Assembly: GCA_029168955.1 (NCBI GenBank)
Contig: JAPDOI010000183.1
Location: 398,501-462,500, forward strand
Direction of reading: 5' to 3'
Length of the DNA: 64,000 bases
Source: Aplectana chamaeleonis
Lineage: Eukaryota > Nematoda > Chromadorea > Rhabditida > Cosmocercidae
Of this stretch, positions 15,001 to 27,835 are shown piece by piece. Under the pieces are notes generated by a model. The model was not told the DNA's origin. It searched no databases and saw only the letters and a list, made by a program, of their open reading frames with translations. The translations under genes were made by a program, and so were the position numbers. The first letter of the stretch is position 1. The number at the start of each line of letters is the position of its first letter.

Positions 15001-18000
15001 GGTCCCACACACTTTCTACGGCGTCCGACGCACTCTCATTTGGGTCCCACACACTTTCTACGGCGTCCGACGCACTCTTATTTGGGTCCCACACATTTTC
15101 TACGGCGTCCGACGCACTCTCATTTGGGTGCCACACACTTTCTACGGCGTTCTGCGCACACTCATTTGGGTCCCACACACTTTCTACGGCGTCCGACGCA
15201 CTCTCATTTGGGTCCCACACAACTTCTACGGCGTCCGACGCACTGTTATTTGGGTCCCACACACTTTCTCCGGCGTGCCACGCACTGTTATTTGGGTCCC
15301 ACTCACTTTCTACGGCGTCCGTCCCACTCTCATTTGGGTCCCACATACTTTCTACGGCGTCCGACGCACTCTTTTCTGGGTCCCACACATTTTCTACGGC
15401 GTCCGACGCACTGTCATTTGGGTCCCACACACTTTTTACGGCGTCCGACGCACTCTCATTTGGGTCCCACACACTTTCTACGGCGTCCGACGCACTGTTA
15501 TTTGGGTCCCACACATTTTCTACGGCGTCCGACGCACTCTCATTTGGGTCCCGCACACTTTCTACGGCGTCCGACGCACTCTCATTTGGGTCCCGCACAC
15601 TTTCTACGGCGTCCGACGCACTCTCATTTGGGTCCCGCACACTTTCTACGGCGTCCGACGCACTCTCATTTGGGTCCCACACACTTTCTACGGCGTCCGA
15701 CGCACTCTCATTTGGGTCCCACACACTTTCTACGGCGTGCGACGCACTCTCATTTGGGTCCCACACACTTCTACGGCGTCCGACGCACTGTTATTTGGGT
15801 CCCGCCCACTTTCTACGGCGTCCGACGCACTCTCATTTGGGTCCCACACACTTTCTACGGCGTCCGACGCACTCTCATTTGGGTCCCACACACTTTCTAC
15901 GGCGTCCGACGCACTGTTATTTGGGTCCCACACACTTTCTACGGCGTCCGACGCACTCTCATTTGGGTCCCACACACTTTCTACGGCGTCCGACGCACTG
16001 CTATTTGGGTCCCACACACTTTCTACGGCGTCCGATGCACTCTTATTTGGGTCCCACACACTTTCTACGGCGTCCGACGCACTCTCATTTGGGTCCCACA
16101 CACTTTCTACGGCGTCCCACGCACTGCTATTTGGGTCCCACACAGTTTCTACGGCGTCCGACGCACTGTTCTTTGGGTCCCACACACTTTCTACGGCGTC
16201 CGACGCACTCTCATTTGGGTCCCACACACTTTCTACGGCGTCCGACGCACTGTTATTTGGGTCCCACACACTTTCTACGGCGTTCTGCGCACTCTCATTT
16301 GGCTCCCACACACTTTCTACGGCGTCCGACGCACTGTCATATGGGTCCCACACACTTTCTACGGCGTCCGATGCACTGTTATTTGGGTCCCACACACTTT
16401 CTACGGCGTCCGATGCACTGTTATTTGGGTCCCACACAGTTTCTTCGGCGTCCAACGTACCTTCATTTGGGTCCCACAAACTTTCTACGGCGTTCTGCGC
16501 ACTCTCATTTGGGTCCCACTCATTTTCTATGGCGTCCGACGCACTCTCATTTGGGTCCCACACACCTTTCTACGGCGCCCGACGCACTGTTACTTGGGTC
16601 CCACACATTTTCTACGGCGCCCGACGCTCTTATTTGGGTCCCACACACTTTCTACGGCGTCCGACGCACTCTCATTTGGGTCCCACACACTTTCTACGGC
16701 GTCCGACGCACTCTTCATTTGGGTCCCACACACTTTCTCCGGCGCCCGCCGCCCTCTCATTTGGGTCCCCCACACTTTCTACGGCGTCCGACGCACTCTC
16801 ATTTGGGTCGCACACACTTTCTACGGCGTCCAACGCACTCTCATTTGGGTCCCACACACTTTCTACGGCGTCCGACGCACTCTCTCATTTGGGTCCCACA
16901 CACTTTCTACGGCGTCCGACGCACTCTCATTTGGGTCCCACACACTTTCTACGGCGTCCGGACGCACTCTCATTTGGGTCCCACACACTTTCTACGGCGT
17001 CCGACGCACTGTCATTTGGGTCCCACACACTTTCTACGGCGTCCGACGCACTCTCATTTGGGTCCCACACACTTTCTACGGCGTCCGACGCACTTCCTCA
17101 TTTGGGTCCCACACACTTTCTACGGCGTCCGGACGCACTCTCATTTGGGTCCCACACAGTTTCTACGGCGTCCGACGCACTCTCATTTGGGTCCCACACA
17201 CTTTCTACGGCGTCCGACGCACTGTTATTTGGGTCCCACACACTTTCTACGGCGTCCGACGCACTCTCATTTGGGTCCCACACCCTTTCTACGGCATCCG
17301 ACGCACTCTCATTTGGGTCCCCCACACTTTCTACGGCGTCCGCCGCACTGTCATTTGGGTCCCACACATTTTCTACGGCGTCCGACGCACTCTCATTTGG
17401 GTCCCACACACTTTCTACGGCGTCCGACGCACTCTCATTTGGGTCCCACACACTTTCTACGGCGTCCGACGCACTCTCATTTGGGTCCCACACACTTTCT
17501 ACGGCGTCCGACGCACTCTCATTTGGGTCCCACACACTTTCTACGGCGTCCGACGCACTCTCATTTGGGTCCCACACACTTTCTACGGCGTCCGACGCAC
17601 TGTTATTTGGGTCCCACACACTTTCTACGGCGTCCGACGCACTCTCATTTGGGTCCCACACACTTTCTACGGCGTCCGACGCACTCTCATTTGGGTCCCA
17701 CACACTTTCTACGGCGTCCGGACGCACTGTCATTTGGGTCCCACACACTTTCTACGGCGTCCGACGCACTCTCATTTGGGTCCCACACACTTTCTACGGC
17801 GTCCGACGCACTCTCATTTGGGTCCCACACACTTTCTACGGCGTCCGGACGCACTCTCATTTGGGTCCCACACACTTTATACGGCGTCCGGCGCACTCTC
17901 ATTTGGGTCCCACACACTTTCTACGGCGTCCGACGCACTCTCATTTGGGTCCCACACACTTTCTACGGCGTCCGACGCACTTTCATTTGGGTCCCACACA

Positions 18001-21000
18001 CTTTCTACGGCGTCCGGCCCACTCTCATTTGGGTCCCACACGTTTTCTACGGCGTCCGACGCACTCTTATTTGGGTCCCACACACTTTCTATGGCGCCCG
18101 GCGCACTCCCACTTGGGTCCCACACACTTTCTACGGCGTCCGACGCACTCTCATTTGGGTCCCACACACTTTCTACGGCGTCCGACGCACTGTTATTTGG
18201 GTCCCACACACTTTCTACGGCGTCCGACGCACTCTCATTTGGGTCCCGCACACTTTCTACGGCGTCCGACGCACTCTCATTTGGGTCCCGCACACTTTCT
18301 ACGGCGTCCGACGCACTCTCATTTGGGTCCCACACACTTTCTACGGCGTCCGACGCACTCTCATTTGGGTCCCACACACTTTCTACGGCGTCCGACGCAC
18401 TGTTATTTGGGTCCCACACACTTTCTACGGCGTCCGACGCACTCTCATTTGGGCCCCACACACATTCTACGGCCTCCGACGCACTGGTATTTGGGTCCCA
18501 CCCACCTTCTACGGCGTCCGACGCACTCTTATTTGGGGCCCACACACTTTCTACGGCGTCCGACGCACTCTCATTTGGGTCCCACACACTTTCTACGGCG
18601 TCCGACGCACTCTCATTTGGGTCCCACCCACTTTCTACGGCGTCCGACCCACTCTCATCTGGCTCCCACACACTTTCTAAGGCGTCCGACGCACTCTCAT
18701 TTGGGTCCCCCACACTTTCTACGGCGTCCTACGCACTCTCATTTGGGTCCCACACATTTTCTACGGCGTCCGACGCACTCTCATTTGGGTCCCACACATT
18801 TTCTACGGCGTCCGACGCACTCTCATTTGGGTCCCACACACTTTCTACGGCGTCCGACGCACTGTTATTTGGGTCCCACACATTTTCTACGGCGTCCGAC
18901 GCACTCTCATTTGGGTCCCACACATTTTCTACGGCGTCCGACGCACTCTCATTTGGGTCCCACACACTTTCTACGGCGTCCGACGCACTCTCATTTGGGT
19001 CCCACACACTTTCTACGGCGTCCGACGCACTCTTATTTGGGTCCCACACACTTTCTACGGTGTCCGGCGCCTTCTCATTTGTGTTCCACACACCTTCTAC
19101 GGCGTCCGGCGCACTCCCACTTGGGTCCCACACACTTTCTACGGCGTCCGACGCACTCTCATTTGGGTCCCACACGTTTTCTACGGCGTCCGACGCACTC
19201 TCATTTGGGTCCCACACACTTTCTACGGCGTCCGACGCACTCTTATTTGGGTCCCACACTTTTTCTACGGCGTCCGACGCACTTCTCATTTGGGTCCCAC
19301 ACATTTTCTAACGGCGTCCGACGCACTCTCATTTGGGTCCCACACACTTTCTACGGCGTCCGACGCACTCTCATTTGGGTCCCACACACTTTCTACGGCG
19401 TCCGACGCACTGTTATTTGGGTCCCACACATTTTCTACGGCGTTCCGACGCACTCTCATTTGTGTCCCACACACTTTCTACGGCGTCCGACGCACTCTCA
19501 TTTGGGTCCCACACACTTTCTACGGCGTCCGACGCACTCTCATTTGGGTCCCACACACTTTCTACGGCGTCCGACGCACTCTCATTTGGGTCCCACACAC
19601 TTTCTACGGCGTCCGACGCACTCTCATTTGGGTCCCACACACTTTCTACGGCGTCCGACGCACTCTCATTTGGGTCCCACACACTTTCTACGGCCTCCCA
19701 CGCACTCTCATTTGGGTCCCACACTTTCTACGGCGTCCGACGCACTCTCATTTGGGTCCCGCACACTTTCTACGGCGTCCGACGCACTCTCATTTGGGTC
19801 CCACACACTTTCTACGGCGTCCGACGCACTCTTATTTGGGTCCCACACATTTTCTACGGCGTCCGACGCACTCTCATTTGGGTCCCACACATTTTCTACG
19901 GCGTCCTACGCACTCTCATTTGGGTCCCGCACACTTTGTACGGCGTCCGACGCACTCTCATTTGGGTCCCACACACTTTCTACGGCGTCCGACGCACTGT
20001 TATTTGGGTCCCACACACTTTCTTCGGCGTCCGACGCACTCTTATTTGGGTCCCACACATTTTCTACGGCGTCCGACGCACTCTCATTTGGGTCCCACAC
20101 ACTTTCTACGGCGTCCGACGCACTCTTATTTGGGTCCCACACATTTTCTACGGCGTCCTACGCACTCTCATTTGGGTCCCACACATTTTCTACGGCGTCC
20201 GACGCATTCTCATTTGGGTCCCACACACTTTCTACGGCGTCCGACGCACTCTCATTTGGGTCCCACACACTTTCTACGGCGTCCGACGCACTGTTATTTG
20301 GGTCCCACACACTTTCTACGGCGTCCGACGCACTGTTATTTGGGTCCCACACACTTTCTACGGCGTCCGACGCACTCTCATTTGGGTCCCACACACTTTC
20401 TACGGCGTCCGACGCACTCTCATTTGGGTCCCACACACTTTCTACGGCGTCCGACGCACTGTTATTTGGGTCCCACACACTTTCTACGGCGTCCGACGCA
20501 CTCTCATTTGGGTCCCACACACTTTCTACGGCGCCCGACGCACTCTCATTTGGGTCCCACACACTTTCTACGGCGTCCGACGCACTCTCATTTGGGTCCC
20601 ACACACTTTCTACGGCGTCCGACGCACTCTCATTTGGGTCCCACACACTTTCTACGGCGTCCGACGCACTCTCATTTGGGTCCCGCACACTTTCTACGGC
20701 GTCCGACGCACTCTCATTTGGGTCCCACACACTTTCTACGGCGTCCGACGCACTCTCATTTGGGTCCCACACACTTTCTACGGCGTCCGACGCACTCTCA
20801 TTTGGGTCCCACACACTTTCTACGGCGTCCGACGCACTCTCATTTGGGTCCCACACACTTTCTACGGCGTCCGACGCACTGTTATTTGGGTCCCACACAC
20901 TTTCTACGGCGTCCGACGCACTCTCATTTGGGTCCCACACACTCTCTAAGGCGTCCGACGCACTGTCATTCGGGTCCCACACACTTTCTACGGCGTCCGC

Positions 21001-23130
21001 TCACTCTCATTTGGGTCCCACACACTTTCTACGGCGTCCGACGCACTCTCATTTGGGTCCCACACACTTTATAACGGCGTCCGGCACTCTCATTTGAGTC
21101 CCACGCATTTTCTACGGCGTCCTACGCACTCTCATTTGGGTCCCACACATTTTCTACGGCGTCCGACGCACTATTGTTTGGGTCCCACACATTTTCTACG
21201 GCGTCCGACGCACTCTCATTTGGGTCCCACACACTTTCTACGGCGTCCGACGCACTGTTATTTGGGTCCCACACATTTTCTACGGCGTCCTACGCACTCT
21301 CATTTGGGTCCCACACATTTTCTACGGCGTCCGACGCACTCTCATTTGGGTCCCACACACTTTCTACGGCGTCCGACGCACTCTCATTTGGGTCCCACAC
21401 ACTTTCTACGGCGTCCGACGCACTCTCATTTGGGTCCCACACATTTTCTACGGCGTCCGACGCACTCTCATTTGGGTCCCACACACTTTCTACGGCGTCC
21501 GGCGCACTCTCATTTGGGTCCCGCACACTTTCTAACGGCGTCCGGTGCACTCTCATTTGAGTCCCACACATTTTCTACGGCGTCCTACGCACTCTCATTT
21601 GGGTCCCACACATTTTCTACGGCGTCCGACGCACTGTTGTTTGGGTCCCACACATTTTCTACGGCGTCCGGCGCACTCTCATTTGGGTCCCACACACTTT
21701 CTACGGCGTCCGACGCACTGTTATTTGGGTCCCACACATTTTCTACGGCGTCCTACGCACTCTCATTTGGGTCCCACACATTTTCTACGGCGTCCTACGC
21801 ACTCTCATTTGGGTCCCACACACTTTCTACGGCGTCCGACGCACTCTCATTTGGGTCCCACACACTTTCTACAGCGTCCGACGCACTCTCATTTGGGTCG
21901 CACACAGTTTCTACGGCGTTCGGCGCACTCTCATTTGGGTCCCACACACTCTCTACGGCGTCCGACGCACTCTCATTTGGGTCCTACACAGTTTCTACGG
22001 CGTTCGGCGCACTCTCATTTGGGTCCCACACACCTTCTACGGCGTCCGACGCACTCTCATTTGGGTCCCACACACTTTCTACGGCGTCCGACGCACTCTC
22101 ATTTGGGTCCCGCACACTTTCTACGGCGTCCGACGCACTCTCATTTGGGTCCCGCACACTTTCTACGGCGTCCGACGCACTCTCATTTGGGTCCCGCACA
22201 CTTTCTAACGGCGTCCGGTGCACTCTCATTTGAGTCCCACACACTTTCTACGGCGTGCGCTCACTCTCATTTAGGTCCCGCACACTTTCTACGGCGTCCT
22301 ACGCACTCTCATTTGGGTCCCACACATTTTCTACGGCGTCCGACGCACTGTTGTTTGGGTCCCACACATTTTCTACGGCGTCCGACGCACTCTCATTTGG
22401 GTCCCACACACTTTCTACGGCGTCCGACGCACTGTTATTTGGGTCCCACACATTTTCTACGGCGTCCTACGCACTCTCATTTGGGTCCCACACATTTTCT
22501 ACGGCGTCCTACGCACTCTCTCATTTGGGTCCCACACACTTTCTACGGCGTCCGACGCACTCTCATTTGGGTCCCACACACTTTCTACGGCGTCGCACTG
22601 TTATTTGGGTCCCGCACACTTTCTACGGCGTCCGGCGCACTCTCATTTGGGTCCCGCACACTTTCTACGGCGTCCGGCGCACTCTCATTTGGGTCCCGCA
22701 CACTTTCTAACGGCGTCCGGTGCACTCTCATTTGAGTCCCACACATTTTCTACGGCGTCCTGCGCACTCTCATTTGGGTCCCACACATTTTCTACGGCGT
22801 CCGACGCACTGTTGTTTGGGTCCCACACATTTTCTACGGCGTCCGACGCACTCTCATTTGGGTCCCACACACTTTCTACGGCGTCCGACGCACTGTTATT
22901 TGGGTCCCACACATTTTCTACGGCGTCCTACGCACTCTCATTTGGGTCCCACACATTTTCTACGGCGTCCTACGCACTCTCATTTGGGTCCCACACACTT
23001 TCTACGGCGTCCGACGCACTCTCATTTGGGTCCCACACACTTTCTACGGCGTCCGACGCACTGTTATTTGGGTCCCACACACTTTCTACGGCGTTCTGCG
23101 CACACCCATTTGGGTCCCACACACTTTCAC
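1..23130 (+). repeat. 42-bp satellite DNA array, main block
   Basis: Head-to-tail tandem array of a 42-bp unit (about 550 copies) continuing past the left edge of the window. The unit reads TTTGGGTCCCACACAC, then TTTCTACGGCGTCCGACGCA, then CTCTCA. It splits into two 21-bp halves (one containing CACACACTTTCTACGG, the other GACGCACTCTCATTTG) that agree at 13 of 21 positions, so the unit is an old dimer of a 21-mer. Common variants are ACACACTTT versus ACACATTTT, CTCTCAT versus CTGTTAT or CTCTTAT, CACACA versus CGCACA, and CGTCCGAC versus CGTCCTAC. They occur in linked combinations, which implies amplification of multi-unit blocks. All three forward frames and one reverse frame lack stops, giving open frames of thousands of codons that are not genes. 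Single-base indels and degenerate patches near 4.9-5.2, 6.9-7.5, 9.5 and 15.1-16.6 kb shift the phase. A centromeric, heterochromatic or germline-restricted role is possible but not shown. Confidence 0.97.
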
Positions 23131-23135
23131 GGCGT

Positions 23136-23422
23136 CCGATCATTTTTTCCGCATGGCTACCGTAACCCTCCTTCGGAAATTTTCCAAGTGTCAGCCTGGA
23201 TATGAGCACATCGTTATAGCCAACCATCATCTTTGCACAATTTTCGACCTCCTCAGCCACTTCCCAGTGGCTTCTCGAAGAGAGCGGTGTGTGAATGACG
23301 GCATACCGCTCCTCTCCCCTTTTATACCCCGCATGTTATGAGCGTGTGTTATCGTTCGTTATCATGTTTTGTTCAAGAATGATTACGGTAGCCCTGCGGA
23401 AAAAATTATCGGCATGGGCGTG
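23136..23422. mobile_element. TIR element embedded in the satellite, copy 1
   Basis: Non-satellite segment of about 290 bp with terminal inverted repeats. The left end CCGATCATTTTTTCCGCATG and the reverse complement of the right end, CCGATAATTTTTTCCGCAGG, differ at only 2 of 20 positions and both continue into GCTACCGTAA. The outermost left bases seen in copies 2 and 3 (CACGCTCATG) are replaced here by satellite sequence. It has no meaningful ORF. On the minus strand it carries TATAAAAG about 30 nt upstream of TCATTCAC. The class is undetermined (MITE-like) and no clear target duplication was found. It was later copied as part of the 1.6-kb higher-order unit. Confidence 0.75.
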
Positions 23423-24738
23423 AATGTATTTGGATCCCGCAAACTTTCTACGGCGTCTTGCTCACTTCCACTTGGTCACCTCACAGTTTTTATGGCGTCC
23501 AACGTACTTTCATTTGGGTCGCGTACACTTTCTACGGCGTACTGCGCACACCCATTTGGGTCCCGCACACTTTCTACGGCGTGCGACGCACTGTTATTTG
23601 GGTCCCACACACTTTCTACGGCGTCCGGACGCACTCTCATTTGGGTCCCACACACTTTCTACGGCGTCCGGACGCACTGTTATTTGGGCCCCACACATTT
23701 TCTACGGCGTCCTACGCACTCTCATTTGGGTTCCGCCCACTTTCTACGGCGTCCGACGCACTCTCATTTGGGTCCCACACACTTTCTACGGCGTCCGAAG
23801 CACTGTTATTTGGGTCCCACACGTTTTCTACGGCGTCCTACGCACTGTTATTTGGGTCCCACACATTTTCTACGGCGTCCGACGTACTCTCATTTGGGTC
23901 CCACACACTTTCTACGGCGTGCGCTCACTCTCATTTGAGTCCCGCACACTTTCTACGGCGTCCTGCGCACTCTCATTTGGGTCCCACACATTTTCTACGG
24001 CGTCCTACGCACTCTCATTTGGGTCCCACACACTTTCTACGGCGTCCGACGCACTGTTATTTGGGTCCCACACATTTTCTACGGCGTCCTACGCACTCTC
24101 ATTTGGGTCCCACACATTTTCTACGGCGTCCTACGCACTCTCATTTGGGTCCCACACACTTTCTACGGCGTCCGACGCACTCTCATTTGGGTCCCACACA
24201 CTTTCTACGGCGTACTCTTATTTGGATCCCGCACACCTTCTACGGCGTCCGGCGCACCCTCATTCGGGTCCCGCACACTTTCTACGGCGTCCGGCGCACT
24301 CTCATTTGGGTCCCGCACACTTTCTAACGGCGTCCGGTGCACTCTCATTTGAGTCCCACACATTTTCTACGGCGTCCTACGCACTCTCATTTGGGTCCCA
24401 CACATTTTCTACGGCGTCCGACGCACTGTTGTTTGGGTCCCACACATTTTCTACGGCGTCCGACGCACTCTCATTTGGGTCCCACACACTTTCTACGGCG
24501 TCCGACGCACTGTTATTTGGGTCCCACACATTTTCTACGGCGTCCTACGCACTCTCATTTGGGTCCCACACATTTTCTACGGCGTCCTACGCACTCTCAT
24601 TTGGGTCCCACACACTTTCTACGGCGTCCGACGCACTCTCATTTGGGTCCCACACACTTTCTACGGCGTCCGACGCACTGTTATTTGGGTCCCACACACT
24701 TTCTACTGCGTTCTGCGCACACCCGTTTGGGTCACAAG

Positions 24739-25042
24739 CACGCTCATGCCGATCATTTTTTCCGCATGGCTACCGTAACCCTCCTTCGGAAATTTTCCAA
24801 GTGTCAGCCTGGATATGAGCACATCGTTATACGGCGTCCAACGCATCATCTTTGCACACTTTCGACGGCGTCCTCAGCCACTTCCCAGTGGCTTCTCGAA
24901 GAGAGCGGTGTGTGAATGACGGCATACCGCCTCTCTCCCCTTTATCCCCCGCATGTTATGAGCGTGTGTTATCGTTCGTTATCATGTTTTGTTCAAGAAT
25001 GATTACGGTAGCCCTGCGGAAAAAATTATCGGCATGGGCGTG
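24739..25042. mobile_element. TIR element embedded in the satellite, copy 2
   Basis: 304-bp copy with the most complete ends. About 40 bp at the left (CACGCTCATGCCGATCATTT onwards) matches the reverse complement of the right end (CACGCCCATGCCGATAATTT). Compared with copy 1, two internal stretches (24831-24845 and 24858-24873) are replaced by satellite words such as ACGGCGTCC while the bases between them stay aligned. That patchwork suggests gene conversion from the satellite, or consensus error during assembly polishing. The right end is 1620 bp after that of copy 1. Confidence 0.78.
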
Positions 25043-26310
25043 AATGTATTTGGATCCCGCAAACTTTCTACGGCGTCTTGCTCACTTCCACTTGGTCACC
25101 TCACAGTTTTTATGGCGTCCAACGTACTTTCATTTGGGTCGCGTACACTTTCTACGGCGTACTGCGCACACCCATTTGGGTCCCGCACACTTTCTACGGC
25201 GTGCGACGCACTGTTATTTGGGTCCCACACACTTTCTACGGCGTCCGACGCACTCTCATTTGGGTCCCACACACTTTCTACGGCGTCCGACGCACTGTTA
25301 TTTGGGTCCCACACATTTTCTACGGCGTCCTACGCACTCTCATTTGGGTTCCGCACACTTTCTACGGCGTCCGACGCACTCTCATTTGGGTCCCACACAC
25401 TTTCTACGGCGTCCGACGCACTGTTATTTGGGTCCCACACGTTTTCTACGGCGTCCTACGCACTGTTATTTGGGTCCCACACATTTTCTACGGCGTCCGA
25501 CGTACTCTCATTTGGGTCCCACACACTTTCTACGGCGTGCGCTCACTCTCATTTGAGTCCCGCACACTTTCTACGGCGTCCGGCGCACTCTCATTTGGGT
25601 CCCACACATTTTCTACGGCGTCCTACGCACTCTCATTTGGGTCCCACACACTTTCTACGGCGTCCGACGCACTGTTATTTGGGTCCCACACATTTTCTAC
25701 GGCGTCCTACGCACTCTCATTTGGGTCCCACACATTTTCTACGGCGTCCTACGCACTCTCATTTGGGTCCCACACACTTTCTACGGCGTCCGACGCACTC
25801 TCATTTGGGTCCCACACACTTTCTACGGCGCACTCTTATTTGGGTCCCGCACACCTTCTACGGCGTCCGGCGCACCCTCATTCGGGTCCCGCACACTACG
25901 GCGTCCGGCGCACTCTCATTTGGGTCCCGCACACTTTCTAACGGCGTCCGGTGCACTCTCATTTGAGTCCCACACATTTTCTACGGCGTCCTACGCACTC
26001 TCATTTGGGTCCCACACATTTTCTATGGCGTCCGACGCACTGTTGTTTGGGTCCCACACATTTTCTACGGCGTCTGACGCACTGTTATTTGGGTCCCACA
26101 CATTTTCTACGGCGTCCTACGCACTCTCATTTGGGTCCCACACATTTTCTACGGCGTCCTACGCACTCTCATTTGGGTCCCACACACTTTCTACGGCGTC
26201 CGACGCACTGTTATTTGGGTCCCACACATTTTCCACGGCGTCCTACGCACTCTCATTTGGGTCCCACACATTTTCTACGGCGTTCTGCGCACACCCATTT
26301 GGGTCACAAG

Positions 26311-26615
26311 CACGCTCATGCCGATCATTTTTTCCGCAGGGCTACCGTAACCCTCATTTGGGTCCACACATTTTCAGCCTGGCACTCTCATTTGAGTCCC
26401 ACACTTTCTATAGCCAACCATCATCTTTGCACAATTTCGACCTCCTCAGCCACTTCCCAGTGGCTTCTCGAAGAGAGCGGTGTGTGAATGACGGCATACC
26501 GCTCCTCTCCCCTTTTATACCCCGCATGTTATGAGCGTGTGTTGTCGTTCGTTATCATGTTTTGTTCAAGAATGATTACGGTAGCCCTGCGGAAAAAATT
26601 ATCGGCATGGGCGTG
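26311..26615. mobile_element. TIR element embedded in the satellite, copy 3
   Basis: Third copy, 1573 bp after copy 2. Its left inner end (TTTTTTCCGCAGGGCTACCG) is a perfect match to the inverted right end. The interior at 26355-26375 and 26382-26412 is overwritten by satellite sequence (CATTTGGGTCCACACATTTT and CACTCTCATTTGAGTCCC), although the flanking element sequence is still colinear with copy 1. Confidence 0.75.
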
Positions 26616-27335
26616 AATGTATTTGGATCCCGCAAACTTTCTACGGCGTCTTGCTCACTTCCACTTGGTCACCTCACAGTTTTTATGGCGTCCAACGTAC
26701 TTTCATTTGGGTCGCGTACACTTTCTACGGCGTACTGCGCACACCCATTTGGGTCCCGCACACTTTCTACGGCGTGCGACGCACTGTTATTTGGGTCCCA
26801 CACACTTTCTACGGCGTCCGACGCACTCTCATTTGGGTCCCACACACTTTCTACGGCGTCCGACGCACTGTTATTTGGGTCCCACACATTTTCTACGGCG
26901 TCCTACGCACTCTCATTTGGGTTCCGCACACTTTCTACGGCGTCCGACGCACTCTCATTTGGGTCCCACACACTTTCTACGGCGTCCGACGCACTCATTC
27001 TTGGGTCCCGCGCCCTTTCTAGGGCGTACGGCGTACTCTTATTTGAGTCCCGCACACTTTCTACGGCGTCCAGAGCACTCTCATTTAGGTCCCAGACACT
27101 TTCCACAGCGTCCGGCGCACTCTCATTTGGGTTCCGCACACTTTCTACGGCGTCCGACGCACTGTTATTTGGGTCCCACACGTTTTCTACGGCGTCCTAC
27201 GCACTGTTATTTGGGTCCCACACATTTTCTACGGCGTCCGAAGCACTGTTATTTGGGTCCCACACACTTTCTACAGCGTCTTGCGCACCCCTTCTGGGGT
27301 TCCGCACACTATCTAAGGCGTTCTGTGGATTTCTT

Positions 27336-27835
27336 CTGATTCACACCGTGCGGCGTTCTAAAAAATACATCCAAGATCCCGCCGTATTGATTGAAGCGTT
27401 CAATTCTAAACAAATGCCTATCAGTGACGGTGTTTATTTCATTAGTTCATTTTTACGAATGAGTAAACGTCGGATGGTTTATAATAACATGTTTACGTGT
27501 TTTTGTCTCACTTGACCCTCAATTTTGAGGTCCCGCAAAAATTGAGCTACCAACTTCAAATTTTGTCAGGAGCTAACGGCAATCATAACAAACTTTCTGG
27601 CCGAAAATCAGCTTTCTAGCTCAACGATAAGTGTTCCAACAAGATCATGTACGCCAACTGGAAAAAAAAGGAGATGAAACCTTTTTTCGACCAAAATCAC
27701 GTGGTTTTGACAATTTTTCTCGAATCTCAGGTAACCATTCCAGACCATTTTTTGAACAGTTATTCAACTTTCTGAAGTATATCAAATGCAAAAAGAACGG
27801 ACTTCCTACGTTCACTCTGGACCCTGATACTGAGA
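27336..27835. other. Unassigned DNA between satellite and BEL/Pao relic
   Basis: No tandem repeat and no recognisable coding sequence. The last degenerate satellite unit ends near 27330. Nothing resembling an LTR was recognised here, although an LTR or the missing integrase end of the neighbouring minus-strand element would be expected on this side. The stretch is AT-rich in places. Confidence 0.5.

Larger units (their letters stand above)
21060..27335 (+). repeat. Higher-order repeat zone at the right end of the satellite
   Basis: Here 42-bp units are organised into longer blocks. A marker variant (CTTTCTAACGGCGTCCGGTG followed by CTCTCATTTGAGTCCC) recurs near 21068 (variant form), 21531, 22202, 22706, 24323 and 25937. 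The first gaps (about 463, 671 and 504 bp) are near multiples of 42. The last two are about 1617 and 1614 bp, because the block now contains an embedded non-satellite element. So the array went from block lengths of 11, 16 and 12 units to a roughly 1.6-kb compound unit copied at about 22720-24336, 24337-25950 and 25951-27335. The final copy decays into diverged satellite (near 27000-27330) before unique sequence begins. Confidence 0.85.

Noticed and set aside
1..21097. Open frames of 500 to 4649 codons on the plus strand and many WDPNESASDAVESV-type frames on the minus strand
   Set aside because: They follow from a 42-bp (14-codon) unit with no stop in four of six frames. Common variants change amino acids in every frame, and frames overlap fully, so there is no sign of protein-level selection.
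1..23130. CRISPR array
   Set aside because: Units are contiguous and similar throughout; there are no unique spacers, no constant direct repeat alternating with variable sequence, and no cas genes.
23136..23422. Target-site duplication for the satellite-embedded TIR element
   Set aside because: TTTGG occurs on both sides but is also a satellite word, so it cannot be distinguished from the background repeat.
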